From: Sinosporangium siamense
Lineage (GTDB): Bacteria > Actinomycetota > Actinomycetes > Streptosporangiales > Streptosporangiaceae
Direction of reading: 5' to 3'
NCBI RefSeq assembly: GCF_016863435.1
Contig: NZ_BOOW01000028.1
Span: forward strand, 159,799-223,798
DNA: 64,000 nucleotides
In this document: positions 39,924 to 48,627 of the stretch, piece by piece
How positions within the stretch are numbered: the stretch's first letter is position 1
How the letters are laid out: the number at the start of each line of letters is the position of its first letter
The notes under the pieces: model-generated
What the model saw: the letters and a program-made list of their open reading frames with translations, nothing else
What the model was told of the DNA's origin: nothing
Databases searched by the model: none
Program-made: the position numbers and the translations under genes

Positions 39924-40621
39924 CGGGGGTTCTCCTCAGTGGTCGAGCAGCAGGTTGTGCCGGCTGTGCCGTACGGCGCGGATGGTTCGGCGGCGTCGGG
40001 GAGCGTGCAGCAGGTGTCGCCGCGCCAGGCGTCGCGGCCTTCCTTGACCGCGACGGCGGCGATGATCAGCGCGGCGATCGGGTCGGCCCACGACCAGCCG
40101 AACATGCCGTTGAGCGCCAGCCCCGCGAGCAGCACGCCCGACAGATAGGTGCACAGCAGCGTCTGCTTGGAGTCGGCCACCGCGGAGGCGGAGCCGAGTT
40201 CGCGGCCGGTGCGGCGCTGTGCATAGGACAGGAACGGCATGACGACCAGGGACAGGGCCGCCAGGATGAGGCCGGGCGTGGAGGGGGCGGCCTCACCGGA
40301 GCCGAGCAGGGCGCGCACGGCGTCGACGGTGACGTAGGCGGCCAGCCCGAAGAAGGACAGCGCGATGACGTGGAGCGCGGCCTTCTCGCGGCGTTCGTGG
40401 TCGGCGGCGGAGAACTGCCAGGCCACGGCGGCGGCGGAGGCGACCTCGACCACCGAGTCCAGGCCGAAGCCGATGAGTGCCGCCGAGGACGCGGCGGCCC
40501 CGGCGGTGATGGCGACCGCCGCCTCGACGACGTTGTAGGCGATGGTGCCGGCGACCAGCAGCCGGATCCTGCGCCGCAGCACCACCCTGCGGGCCGGGGC
40601 GGCCGGGTGCAGTGTGATCAC
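39920..40621 (-). CDS. Cation diffusion facilitator (CDF) transporter
   Basis: A 233-residue, six-helix antiporter for divalent metals. The Asp-containing transport motif is in ALIGFGLDSVVEVASAAAVA, with a second in FGWSWADPIAALIIAAVAVK. The C-terminus ends with Cys-rich pieces (GDTCCTLPD, GTTCCSTTEE) that may bind soft metals. The cytosolic CDF domain is short, as in the CDF subgroup found in arsR operons. GTG start at 40621 overlaps the arsR stop. It probably confers Zn/Cd/Co efflux. Confidence 0.85.
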   Translation of the reverse strand: MITLHPAAPARRVVLRRRIRLLVAGTIAYNVVEAAVAITAGAAASSAALIGFGLDSVVEVASAAAVAWQFSAADHERREKAALHVIALSFFGLAAYVTVDAVRALLGSGEAAPSTPGLILAALSLVVMPFLSYAQRRTGRELGSASAVADSKQTLLCTYLSGVLLAGLALNGMFGWSWADPIAALIIAAVAVKEGRDAWRGDTCCTLPDAAEPSAPYGTAGTTCCSTTEENPR

Positions 40622-41010
40622 GACACCATGCCCTCTTGCGGGCCGAGGGCCTCCGGGCCGTGGATGGGGCACAGGGCCACGGCGTGGCCGGTGGCGGCCA
40701 GCAGTTGCTCGGCCGAGGCCATCAGGTCGATCAGCTCGGGCCGGGTCAGTGAGTAGAAGGACTGGCGTCCCTCGGGGCGGTAGTCGATCAGGCCGCAGTC
40801 GCGCAGGCAGGCCAGGTGCTTGGAGACCGTGGACTGGGCGAGCCCGAGCTCGCCGGTCAGATCCACCACGCGCGCCTCACCCCGGGCCAGGCGCTGCACG
40901 ATGCGCAATCGGGTCTCGTCGGCCAGGGAGTGGAACAGCGCCGCCGCGGGGGAGACCCCGGCGGTGATGTCCGCACTGACGCAGCGTCCGCCTCCTGAAT
41001 CAATCGCCAT
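40618..41010 (-). CDS. ArsR/SmtB-family metal-responsive repressor
   Basis: A 130-residue winged-helix repressor. The DNA-recognition helix is in LAQSTVSKHLACLRDCGLID and the wing YRPEGRQSFYSLTR. Cys residues near the N-terminus (GGRCVSAD), in helix 4 (LACLRDCG) and at the C-terminus (VALCPIHGP) resemble CmtR-type Cd/Pb sensors. It heads the arsR-CDF-DUF3703 operon and should repress it through the palindrome at 41003-41018. Confidence 0.88.
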   Translation of the reverse strand: MAIDSGGGRCVSADITAGVSPAAALFHSLADETRLRIVQRLARGEARVVDLTGELGLAQSTVSKHLACLRDCGLIDYRPEGRQSFYSLTRPELIDLMASAEQLLAATGHAVALCPIHGPEALGPQEGMVS

Positions 41011-41018
41011 ATGGCGAT
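41003..41018. promoter_or_regulatory. ArsR operator palindrome
   Basis: ATCGCCATATGGCGAT is perfectly symmetric and covers the arsR start codon. It fits repression at the transcript start. Confidence 0.55.
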
Positions 41019-41345
41019 GATAGCGCGATTTGCTTATGCAATGACAGCCCTCCGTACGGCGGAAGCCATACCGGTGGCCGTTCGAAGGGGTCCGCGTCAG
41101 GTGGCCGCCAGGTGACCAATCACGGGAGCATGCGGGCGGAGCGGCGACCAACCCTCGCCGTTGACGCGGGAGGAATCGCACGGCGGCGAATCCCCGAGTG
41201 CCGCCTGGTGAACGGCATCGCCGCGGATTTCCGTACGTTTTGAAGGTTCGTCTCCATCGAACAGCAGAGAGCATCGCCAAACTTTAAAGTCCGATCTTCA
41301 ACGATAAAGTTGAAGTGTCTGTGCCCCTAATCGAAGGACGGCGCC
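41019..41345. other. Intergenic region, no gene
   Basis: Divergent promoters of the arsR operon and the immunity-like gene. ACTTTAAAGT (41281-41290) and the CTTCAAC/GTTGAAG inverted repeat (41296-41315) lie before the latter. Confidence 0.45.
41296..41315. promoter_or_regulatory. Inverted repeat before the Imm5-like gene
   Basis: CTTCAAC and GTTGAAG flank 6 nt, about 30 bp before the start. Possible operator. No regulator is adjacent. Confidence 0.35.
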
Positions 41346-41885
41346 ATGGCGGATGACTCCTTGACGATCGAACTCAGCCTGGCCGAACTTCGCGAGGTAA
41401 CCGGCTACGCGGTGGCGTGCGCCAGGCCCGCGCTGGCGCTCTACGAGCGTGAACGCCCTGACGACCCGCGCCCACGGGCCGCCATCGATGCCGCACAGGT
41501 GTTCGCGGACGGAGCCGCGCGGACCAAGGTGCTGCGCGACAACGCGTGGGCCGCACACCGCGCGGCCCAGGAAACCCGCGACGCGGGACAGGCCGTGGCG
41601 AGCGCCGCCGCCCGCGCCGCCGCCCACACCTGCGGCGCGGCCTTCCTCCATCCCCTGGCGAAGGCCACCCAGGTCAGACACATCCTCGGATCGGCCGCCT
41701 ATGCAGCACTGGCATTCGAGCTCTCCGCCGGAGACGACCCCACCGTCGGAGCCGGCCACATCACGCAGTTGCATCCCCTCGCGCACCCCGTCGTGGTGAA
41801 CGTCCTGCGGCGCTACCCGGCCGCCCCAGCCGGCGGCGGGCGACTCGGAGAACTAATCCGCCGGCTGGACACGGCACTCCGCTGA
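41346..41885 (+). CDS. Imm5-like putative immunity protein
   Basis: A 179-residue, all-helical protein: SLAELREVTGYAVACARPAL, YERERPDDPRPRAAIDAAQV, AWAAHRAAQETRDAGQAVAS, HPLAKATQVRHILGSAAYAA and LAFELSAGDDPTVG. This is the pattern of the Imm5-like family of predicted polymorphic-toxin immunity proteins. No toxin gene is next to it, so it may be an orphan immunity gene or have another role. Confidence 0.75.
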   Translation: MADDSLTIELSLAELREVTGYAVACARPALALYERERPDDPRPRAAIDAAQVFADGAARTKVLRDNAWAAHRAAQETRDAGQAVASAAARAAAHTCGAAFLHPLAKATQVRHILGSAAYAALAFELSAGDDPTVGAGHITQLHPLAHPVVVNVLRRYPAAPAGGGRLGELIRRLDTALR

Positions 41886-42096
41886 CCTGCGGCAATCTCC
41901 CGTCGGCGTGCTTTCCGCAGCATGACTGCCACGTCGAGCGGCTCGTTGACGGCGGGTTACGTAGAATTCAGGTGAGGGCCGTGGGTGCTGCGCGGCACCG
42001 CCCACGGTTTCCTCCGTCGGCACGCGGACGCATTCGCCGCCGACATCGACGAGTCCCCGGGACATCTGAGACATCAGACGAACGGAGGAGGATCCG

Positions 42097-43035
42097 ATGC
42101 CCGATGCGCCCCTCCACCTGGTGACCGCCGCCGCCGGAGGCGGAGTCGGCGGTGTGGCCCGTCTCGTCGTCGAGCGGCTGCTGGCCCGCGGCCAGGCCGT
42201 GCTCGCGACCGTGCATCATGAGGACGAGCGGGCCGAGCAGCTACGAGCCCTTGGCGCCGACGTGATCGCCGGTGACCTGACCGACCCTCGCCACGTCGCC
42301 GCCGCCCTCGATCAAGTGGGCAGGGTGTTCTTCAGCATGGGGGTGTCGGAGCGATACCTCGAGGCCACCACCGTGCTGGTGCTCGCGGCCCGCGGCCTGC
42401 CCGGCATCGAGGTGCTGGTGAACATGTCGCAGATGACGGTCTCGCAGATGACGCCGGCCGGCAGCGGGGAGTCCCGGCAGCAGCGGCTGCACTTCCTGGC
42501 CGAGCACGTCATCGACTGGTCGGGCGTGCCGGCCGTGCACATCCGGCCCACCGTCTTCCTGGAGAACCCGCTGTTCAACCAGCTCGCCGCGGCCACCGTA
42601 CGGCAGCGCGACGCGCTGGCTTTGCCGTTCGGCGACGGCCGCACCTCGCCGGTGGCCGCGCGCGACGTGGCGGACGCCGTCACCGCCGTTCTGCTCTCAC
42701 CCGGCGCGCACCTCGGTGGTGTGTATGAGCTGACGGGGCCCGAGGCGCTGGACCTGCGGCAGCTCGCGGAAGCGTACGGCAGAGGCCTTGGACGGCATAT
42801 CGCCGCCGAGCGCATAGCACTGGCCCAGTGGGCCGACCGGCTCGCGCAATCGGGGCTGAACCCCCACGTCCAGCAGCATTTGTCCACCATGGCCCGGCTG
42901 CACCAGGAGAACCGCTACGACCGCTCCACCGGCGACGTCGAGCGGCTGACCGGGCACCGGGCCATGAGCGTCGAGGAATATGTGCGCGGACATCTGAACC
43001 GGTTCACCGCGCAGGCGAGTGCCGACCCGGCTTAG
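42097..43035 (+). CDS. NmrA-like NAD(P)-binding oxidoreductase
   Basis: A 312-residue Rossmann protein. The dinucleotide motif is LVTAAAGGGVGGVARLVVER, followed by ALGADVIAGDLTDPRHVAAA and the substrate region HIRPTVFLENPLFNQLAAAT, with TSPVAARDVADAVTAVLL. It belongs to the NmrA/quinone-oxidoreductase-like atypical SDR group, whose members sense redox state or reduce quinones; the catalytic Tyr/Lys pair is not evident. Start ATG 42097 follows GGAGGAGG. The strong hairpin at 43197 probably ends its transcript. Confidence 0.82.
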   Translation: MPDAPLHLVTAAAGGGVGGVARLVVERLLARGQAVLATVHHEDERAEQLRALGADVIAGDLTDPRHVAAALDQVGRVFFSMGVSERYLEATTVLVLAARGLPGIEVLVNMSQMTVSQMTPAGSGESRQQRLHFLAEHVIDWSGVPAVHIRPTVFLENPLFNQLAAATVRQRDALALPFGDGRTSPVAARDVADAVTAVLLSPGAHLGGVYELTGPEALDLRQLAEAYGRGLGRHIAAERIALAQWADRLAQSGLNPHVQQHLSTMARLHQENRYDRSTGDVERLTGHRAMSVEEYVRGHLNRFTAQASADPA

Positions 43036-43196
43036 GCGTCCGTGACTGGTCGGCACCACCACGCAATGCCGCCTGGCACATATCCAGTTCGCCGCGTGGC
43101 GGTGTCATTCCTTGCCAGGCAGGGGACGGCGGACAATGGCCTGGGCCCCCATCTGGGCGCCGCGGGCGTCGCGGTAGGCGCGAAACGCGCCCGTGC

Positions 43197-43238
43197 CCCG
43201 CCGCCGGTCACGCCTGCGGGGGCGTGACCGGCGGCGGG
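43197..43238. terminator. Bidirectional terminator hairpin
   Basis: A perfect 18-bp stem (CCCGCCGCCGGTCACGCC and its complement) with a 6-nt loop, between the convergent genes ending at 43035 and 43247. Confidence 0.8.
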
Positions 43239-43246
43239 TCAACGTG

Positions 43247-43600
43247 TCACAGGATCTGGATGGCGACGACCTTCGGAGGGCGGTTGGGGAAGCTGATGTC
43301 GCGCCAGCGATCGATCCTCACCGAGTCGCCGTTGGCGTCGTAGTAGATCACGTCGTTGTTGCCTGTGGAGATCCGGTCGACCCACCAGCCGCCGAAGTTG
43401 GTCTTCCCGCGGTTGGCGTAGCAGTCGACGCTGTGGCGGCCGTTGAGGTGCGACCAGATCTTCAGGAAGTTCTCGCCGCCAACGCATTGGATGTGGTCGA
43501 TGGCGAAGGCCGTGCCGCCCGGCATGGCGATGGTGAAGGCGGCGGCTGCCGCGAGCGCCACGGCCGCGGAACGGGCGTTCTTCTTGCTCTTCGAGATCAC
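43247..43600 (-). CDS. Secreted beta/gamma-crystallin-like protein
   Basis: A 117-residue exported protein. Residues 1-33 form a Sec signal peptide (SAAVALAAAAAFTIAMPGG, TAFA). The mature part (HIQCVGGENFLKIWSHLNGR, HSVDCYANRGKTNFGGWWVD, DVIYYDANGDSVRIDRW) is like the single-domain crystallin-fold proteins of actinomycetes (SMPI/Sklp type), some of which are protease inhibitors or yeast-killer toxins. Two Cys can form a disulfide. GTG 43600 follows GGAGGAG. Confidence 0.8.
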   Translation of the reverse strand: MISKSKKNARSAAVALAAAAAFTIAMPGGTAFAIDHIQCVGGENFLKIWSHLNGRHSVDCYANRGKTNFGGWWVDRISTGNNDVIYYDANGDSVRIDRWRDISFPNRPPKVVAIQIL

Positions 43601-44011
43601 GGACTCTCCTCCTGCGGAGACCGGCGCACACGGCCCCGGCCCTGTTGGTGACGTCACGTCCTGACGGAACGGTGCATCGCCGGGCCAACGACCGGCTGAC
43701 TACGTTCCGGAGTTGCTCGATAACCCAAAGTAACATCACTCCTGCGGTGGTGCCTCTCCCCAATCAGAGGAGGAACGGATCCGCCCACCGCCAGGTGTAG
43801 TGCTCGGGTAGGTGGCAGCGGCACTCCTCAAGCACGGCGGAGACCTGTTCACCTCCACCGCTCACCAGCTTCTGATGCCCGGTTCATACGGTGGTGGCGC
43901 AGGCCTGTGGGCCGCGGCACCGGCCTTCCGGCAGCGGACGATATGACGGCGTGGTGGGCTGGAACAGTACTTTCGGCTGGTACAGCTCAGCGGGGTGCAC
44001 TCCCTAGCCTG
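43601..44011. other. Intergenic region, no gene supported
   Basis: Contains the crystallin-like gene's promoter side. Frames here (including an upstream extension of the kinase to 43907) lack family content. Confidence 0.4.
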
Positions 44012-45124
44012 ATGGCCGTGCATGTTCCCGATCGGCTCAAGGCGGCGGCTGACGTCGGGCTGGGTGGCGTGTTCGCGGGGGCCGTCGCCTTCCAGGCGTG
44101 GGAGGTCGCCGGGAGCTGGGGGCACGGCTACTGGTTGTCCGGCGCGCTCGTCGGCGCGGTGGTGTGCGTGCTCGCGCTGGTACGGCACCGCAACCCGCTG
44201 TGGACCGCGGCGGCCGGCCTGACCGTCGCCGGGCTCGCCGTCCCCATAGCCCACCTTCTCGGCCTGCCCGCCGAACCCGGCCCCGCCGCCTCCCTCGGCC
44301 TCGCGGTGCTCACCGGCTCCGCGGTCCGGACACTGCCCGTCCGCGCGGCAGGCGCCGTGGCCGCCGCGGGGCCGGCCGTGGTGGCGGGGAGTTTCGTGGC
44401 GGGCAACGGCTCCGGTGTGCCGGTGCTGGCCGGGGTCGCCTGGCTCGGCGGGATGGCGTCAGGGCTCGGCCGTCGCCTGCTGACCGCCCGTCGCCGGGCG
44501 GCGGCCGAGCGGCTGCGCCGCGCCGAACGCCTCGAACTCGCCAGGGAACTGCACGACGTCGTCGCCCACCACGTCACCAGCATTGTGCTCCAGGCCCAGG
44601 CGGGCCGGCTCGTCACCCGCAAGCACCCGGATAGAGCACCCGCATCCTTCGCCGACATCGAGACCGCGGGCTCGGAGGCCCTGGCCGCGACCCGCCGCCT
44701 GGTCGGCCTCCTGCGCGACACCACCCCGGTCCCGGACGGTCGTGTACGGCTCAGCGAGCTAATCGAGGGCTTCGAAAGCCACGGCAGGCGGGCGCGGCTG
44801 CGGCTGGACGCCGATCCGTCGAGCTGGCCGCCCGAGGTGAGCGGCACCGTCTACCGGGTCGTACGCGAGTCGCTGACCAACGTTCTGCGGCACGCCGGAA
44901 ACTCCCGCCTTGTCACCATCGGCGTCACCCAGGAGAGGGACACCGTCACGGTGGTCGTCGAGGACGACGCCCCGCAGACCGCCGCCCACCAGGCCGGATA
45001 CGGGCTCAACGGCATGCGCGAACGCCTCGACGCCCTCGGCGGCTCCCTGTCCGCGGGCCCCCGTCCCGAATACGGCTGGTCCATACGCGCCACCATCCCC
45101 ATGGGCAGGAGGGGACGGCGGTGA
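44012..45124 (+). CDS. Two-component sensor histidine kinase, NarL-partner type
   Basis: A 370-residue inner-membrane kinase. Residues 1-150 hold several hydrophobic segments (GGVFAGAVAFQAWEVAG, GALVGAVVCVLALV, GLTVAGLAVPIAHLLGL) with no large external domain. The HisKA_3 H-box is in LELARELHDVVAHHVTSIVL and the ATPase in VVRESLTNVLRHAGNSRLVT (N-box) and GYGLNGMRERLDALGGSL (G-box). Start ATG 44012 is chosen over the in-frame ATG at 43907. GTGA overlap couples it to the regulator. The signal is unknown. Confidence 0.88.
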   Translation: MAVHVPDRLKAAADVGLGGVFAGAVAFQAWEVAGSWGHGYWLSGALVGAVVCVLALVRHRNPLWTAAAGLTVAGLAVPIAHLLGLPAEPGPAASLGLAVLTGSAVRTLPVRAAGAVAAAGPAVVAGSFVAGNGSGVPVLAGVAWLGGMASGLGRRLLTARRRAAAERLRRAERLELARELHDVVAHHVTSIVLQAQAGRLVTRKHPDRAPASFADIETAGSEALAATRRLVGLLRDTTPVPDGRVRLSELIEGFESHGRRARLRLDADPSSWPPEVSGTVYRVVRESLTNVLRHAGNSRLVTIGVTQERDTVTVVVEDDAPQTAAHQAGYGLNGMRERLDALGGSLSAGPRPEYGWSIRATIPMGRRGRR

Positions 45125-45771
45125 GCATCCGGGTGCTGCTGGCCGACGACCAGGCGATGATCCGGGCCAGCCTGCGGATCATCCTTGAGGATCAACCCGA
45201 CATCGCGGTGGTGGCCGAGGCGGGCGACGGTGTCGAGGCGATCGAGCAGGCCCGCCGTACCCGCCCCGACGTGTGCCTTGTGGACGTGCAAATGCCGCGC
45301 CTCGACGGGATCGAGGTGGCCCGCGCATTGGCCGAGACCCGGCAGAAGGTGGTCATGGTCACCACCTTCGACCTTGACGAATACGTCTACGGGGCGTTGC
45401 GCTGCGGCGCCGCCGGGTTCGTGCTGAAGGACGCGGGCCCGAGCCTGCTGGTCGAGGCGGTGCGAGCCGCGTACGCGGGTGACGCGCTCATCTCGCCGTC
45501 GATCACGTTGCGGCTGCTGCGCCGCCTCGCCGCCGCCGAGGCTCGGGGCGGGATCCATCCGTCCGCGCGGCTTCTCACTGCGCGGGAGGTGGAGGTCGCC
45601 CGGGCGATCGCCCGGGGACACACCAACCAGCAGATCGCCGACGAGTTGTTCCTCGCACTGAGCACGGTGAAGGGACACGCGTCGGGCATCCAGGCCAAAC
45701 TCGGGCTGCGCAACCGGATCGAGATCGCGGCGTGGGCGTGGGAGAGCCGCCTGATGGGCCCGGCTGAATAG
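45121..45771 (+). CDS. LuxR/NarL-family response regulator
   Basis: A 216-residue regulator. The receiver domain has the phosphoacceptor Asp55 in CLVDVQMPRLDG, Thr in VVMVTTFDLDEY and Lys in GFVLKDAG. The C-terminal LuxR HTH is LTAREVEVARAIARGHTNQQ, IADELFLALSTVKGH. It is co-translated with the kinase. Targets are unknown; no obvious transporter operon adjoins. Confidence 0.92.
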   Translation: MSIRVLLADDQAMIRASLRIILEDQPDIAVVAEAGDGVEAIEQARRTRPDVCLVDVQMPRLDGIEVARALAETRQKVVMVTTFDLDEYVYGALRCGAAGFVLKDAGPSLLVEAVRAAYAGDALISPSITLRLLRRLAAAEARGGIHPSARLLTAREVEVARAIARGHTNQQIADELFLALSTVKGHASGIQAKLGLRNRIEIAAWAWESRLMGPAE

Positions 45772-45824
45772 CCACAACAAGCTTCCCCCGGCGATCTGCA
45801 GCCTGGACAGAGCCTGATCGATGC

Positions 45825-45998
45825 GAACTGCCGGTAGTTGTCGCTGGTGTCCACGTGGGTGACCCCCGCGTCCAGCGCCGCGTTGATCGCCGCCTCTCCT
45901 TGCCGGTCGTCGACGGATCCGTAGACGCCAGGGGAGACCACCATCGCGCCGAAGCCGATCGGCGACACCGACAATTTGGCGAGTTCACGATTTCTCAT
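45825..45998 (-). pseudogene. Aldo/keto reductase, N-terminal fragment
   Basis: MRNRELAKLSVSPIGFGAMV then VSPGVYGSVDDRQGEAAINA and ALDAGVTHVDTSDNY is the first part of an aldo/keto reductase, including the catalytic Asp of the HVDTSDNY strand. It breaks off at about 45825 into the end of the response-regulator region. It is divergent from the lysR gene at 46182, its probable former regulator. Confidence 0.7.
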
Positions 45999-46181
45999 GG
46001 CATGGATCATCGGGCCCGTGCCGTACGGCGGTCCAAGACCTGTCGCCATAACCGTTGGCTATGGCCTCGCATGGCTCCGCCGTACGGCACAGCCACGTGA
46101 GCGCGTGATCGACAAGCGGGAGTTAGGCTCTGGGCGATGGGCGACATGACGGCACTTGAGAGACGCGGATAGCGGTTTGTC

Positions 46182-47039
46182 GTGGATGTGAACCTGCGGG
46201 AGCTCCGCTACTTCGTGGCCGTGGCCGAGGAGCTCAACGTCACCCGGGCCGCTCAGCGGCTGTTCGTGTCGCAGCCGGCGTTGTCCAAGCAACTGCGGAC
46301 GCTGGAACGCCGACTGGGATTCGCGTTGTTCGACCGGGTTCATGCGGGAATGGCGCTGACAGAGCAGGGCGAGACGCTGCTGCCGTTCGCCCGCGAAACG
46401 CTGACGCGGTGGGACTCCGGGGTCGAGGCGGCGCGGGCGTCGGCACTGAGCGGCACGCTCGTCGTCGGCCTGCAGACGGCTGTCGGCCGGGGCATCCAGC
46501 AGGCGGCGCTACGCGGTTTCAGAGCCGCGATGCCCGGCTGGAAGGTATCGCTGCACCTCAACTGGACGGACCCGAGCGGCGGGCTCACCGACGGCGGGTC
46601 CGACGTCGCCTTCCTCTGGCTGCCCACACTCCCGGGCCTGGCCACCCGGGTGCTGGCGGTGGAGCGCCGGTTCGTCGCGATGGCCGAGTGGCATCCGCTG
46701 GCGTCCGAGGCCGAGATCCCGTTCACGGCGCTACGTGACGAGCCGTTCGTAGCGCTGCCGCGCACCGCCGGGGCGCTGCGCGACTTCTGGCTCGGCATGG
46801 ACGCCAGGGACGATCCCCCGGTCGTCGTGGCGACGGCGAGCACGCCGGACGAGACATTCGAGGCGATCAGCGGCGGCTGCGGCGTGGCGCTGCTCGCGGA
46901 GGGCAACACCGCGCTCTACAGCCGGCCCGGCCTGGCCTACCGGCCGGTGACCGGGCTGCCCCCGGCGGAGCTGGCGATCGCCTGGCGCGAGGGCGACAGC
47001 CGCCCCCAGGTGCGGGCTTTTCTCGACGCCTTGCCTTAG
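46182..47039 (+). CDS. LysR-family transcriptional regulator
   Basis: A 285-residue LysR protein. The winged HTH is in residues 1-60 (LRELRYFVAVAEELNVTRAA, QRLFVSQPALSKQLRTLERR) and the effector-binding domain follows from about 90. It is divergent from a truncated aldo/keto reductase gene that was presumably its target. Start GTG 46182. Its frame is intact. Confidence 0.88.
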   Translation: MDVNLRELRYFVAVAEELNVTRAAQRLFVSQPALSKQLRTLERRLGFALFDRVHAGMALTEQGETLLPFARETLTRWDSGVEAARASALSGTLVVGLQTAVGRGIQQAALRGFRAAMPGWKVSLHLNWTDPSGGLTDGGSDVAFLWLPTLPGLATRVLAVERRFVAMAEWHPLASEAEIPFTALRDEPFVALPRTAGALRDFWLGMDARDDPPVVVATASTPDETFEAISGGCGVALLAEGNTALYSRPGLAYRPVTGLPPAELAIAWREGDSRPQVRAFLDALP

Positions 47040-47098
47040 TTGCCGCGACGCGGGCGCGCCGCCACATGGAGGCGGGCAGGCCCCGGTTCGAAACCGAC

Positions 47099-47515
47099 CG
47101 TTAAGAGCGCGACAAACTCGCCGGACGATTCCTCGACGCCTTCCGGGACGGGGACGTCGACAGTCTGGCCGAGCTACTGGCCGCCGACGTCCAGCTGGTC
47201 GGCGACAGTGGCGGCAAGGCCCCGCAGTGGGCCGACCGCTTCCTTGGTGCCGAAGAGGTGGCCCGGGTGCTCGCCGCGTTCATCCCGTTGTTCATGCGGA
47301 TCGGCGGCACGGTGGAGCCGCACCAGGTGAACGGCCAGCCAGGCGCGATCTTCCGCGACCGTGACGGCAAGGTCCTCAACACCTGGGCGCTCGACATCCT
47401 CGACGGACAGATCCAGACGATCCGTACGGTGAACAACCCCGACAAGCTCGGACACCTGGGACCTGTGGCGGACGCCTGGCGCGCCGTAAGACCTGAACCC
47501 ATCCGGGGGCAACGA
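47099..47515 (+). pseudogene. SigJ-type sigma factor, SnoaL-like C-terminal fragment
   Basis: Encodes RDKLAGRFLDAFRDGDVDSL, AELLAADVQLVGDSGGKAPQ, EPHQVNGQPGAIFRDRDGKV and LNTWALDILDGQIQTIRTVN, the regulatory SnoaL domain of sigma-J-type factors. Regions 2 and 4 are missing and no start is present. Its frame continues into the next remnant. Confidence 0.7.
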
Positions 47516-47629
47516 CTCCGACCAACCGGCGACGTCGGCGGTGGCGGTCCGACCGTGACCCGGTTGCCGAGCTCGGCCCTCCTCAATGGGTCGGGCGGGA
47601 ATGCGGTCGGCCACAATCTGGTCAACGGG

Positions 47630-47990
47630 ATGGTCATGAAGAACGCCGTGCCCAGTAACACCAGCACCCGCTACAGCGGCGTCTACAGGGGAGCCGCCAT
47701 CGGGCTAGCGCGGCACCGGATGTACGAGCCGACCGGGTTGGACATCCGAGCCATCAGCATTGACGAGCTCATCGCCGAGGGTCCCACTCGCGTGGTAGTG
47801 GCCACGAACAGTGGCACCGATATCCACGGCAAGCCGTGGAGGATGACCGTTCTCGAGCTGGTCGACGTGACGAACGGAAAGATCACCAGAAAGCGTTCGT
47901 TCTACCAGAACACCGCTCCTGCGGGATATCTCACTCGAACGCGAGGCGGCACTGGCGCAGAAGGCCGGCGGAGGGCCGGGTTGACGACCT
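47630..47990 (+). pseudogene. SnoaL-like protein fragment fused to the sigma remnant
   Basis: In the same open frame, after a junction at about 47620, the sequence encodes YSGVYRGAAIGLARHRMYEP, DIRAISIDELIAEGPTRVVV, ATNSGTDIHGKPWRMTVLEL and VDVTNGKITRKRSFYQNTAP, an NTF2/SnoaL-like domain. The open frame 47258-48088 is therefore a chimera of two truncated genes and not a normal protein. Confidence 0.55.
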
Positions 47991-48062
47991 GCCGGCCGAG
48001 CTCAACCCCGACGACCCCGCCTTTTGCATCCTGTGACGGCACACTCGACACCAGGAAAGTAG

Positions 48063-48075
48063 TTTGTAATACAAA
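48063..48075. promoter_or_regulatory. MarR operator upstream of marR
   Basis: TTTGTA-A-TACAAA palindrome 22 bp before the marR start. Related sites occur at 49814 and 49841 before the lipocalin-like gene. Confidence 0.65.
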
Positions 48076-48097
48076 ATATGGCGAGTAGCGTAGGCAC

Positions 48098-48511
48098 ATG
48101 ACTTCCGACGCCCTCGTGGATGCCCTCGTGCGCAGCACCTTCGAGGTGGCGGGCGTGCTCACCCGCATCGGAGCCGAGCGCGACCTCTCACTCACCCAGC
48201 TGCGGGTCCTCGGCATCCTCCGCGACCGCCGCCCGCGCATGACCGAGCTCGCGGCGTTCCTCGGCCTGGACAAATCAACCCTGTCCGGCCTCATCGACCG
48301 TGCCGAACGCCGAGGGCTGGTGGCCAGGGGCAAAAACCCCCAAGACCTCCGTGTCGTCGATGTGTTCCTCACCCCCGCCGGCCTGGAACTGGCGGAGCAG
48401 GTGTACGGCGAAGTCCGACGCGCACTGGCACCCGCGATCAACCGGCTCGACCCGCAAGACCGCGATCGGCTCGTCCAGCTGCTGCACACTGCCCTGCACT
48501 CTCCCGGCTGA
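48098..48511 (+). CDS. MarR-family transcriptional regulator
   Basis: A 137-residue winged-helix dimer. The HTH is MTELAAFLGLDKSTLSGLID and the wing RRGLVARGKNPQDLRVVDVF. It probably represses itself and the secreted lipocalin-like protein gene, since matching palindromes lie before both. The effector is unknown. Confidence 0.88.
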   Translation: MTSDALVDALVRSTFEVAGVLTRIGAERDLSLTQLRVLGILRDRRPRMTELAAFLGLDKSTLSGLIDRAERRGLVARGKNPQDLRVVDVFLTPAGLELAEQVYGEVRRALAPAINRLDPQDRDRLVQLLHTALHSPG

Positions 48512-48529
48512 GGCGGTCTCCCAAAGGTT

Positions 48530-48558
48530 CACCCCGGGATCGGTGTTCGATCCCGGGG
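48530..48558. terminator. Bidirectional terminator hairpin
   Basis: A perfect 12-bp stem (ACCCCGGGATCG and its complement) with a 5-nt loop between the convergent marR and lipocalin-like genes. Confidence 0.75.
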
Positions 48559-48627
48559 TGATGCCGTATCGCGTCAGCCGAGGACGGCTTTCGCCGCGGT
48601 GATCAGGGGTTTTACTCCCCGGTCATC

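Noticed and set aside
43649..43658. GTGACGTCAC palindrome
   Set aside because: Ten symmetric bases in GC-rich DNA are expected by chance, and no regulator or promoter arrangement supports it.
47258..48088. Single 276-aa protein across this frame
   Set aside because: Two unrelated domain fragments are fused by chance read-through; annotated as two pseudogenes.
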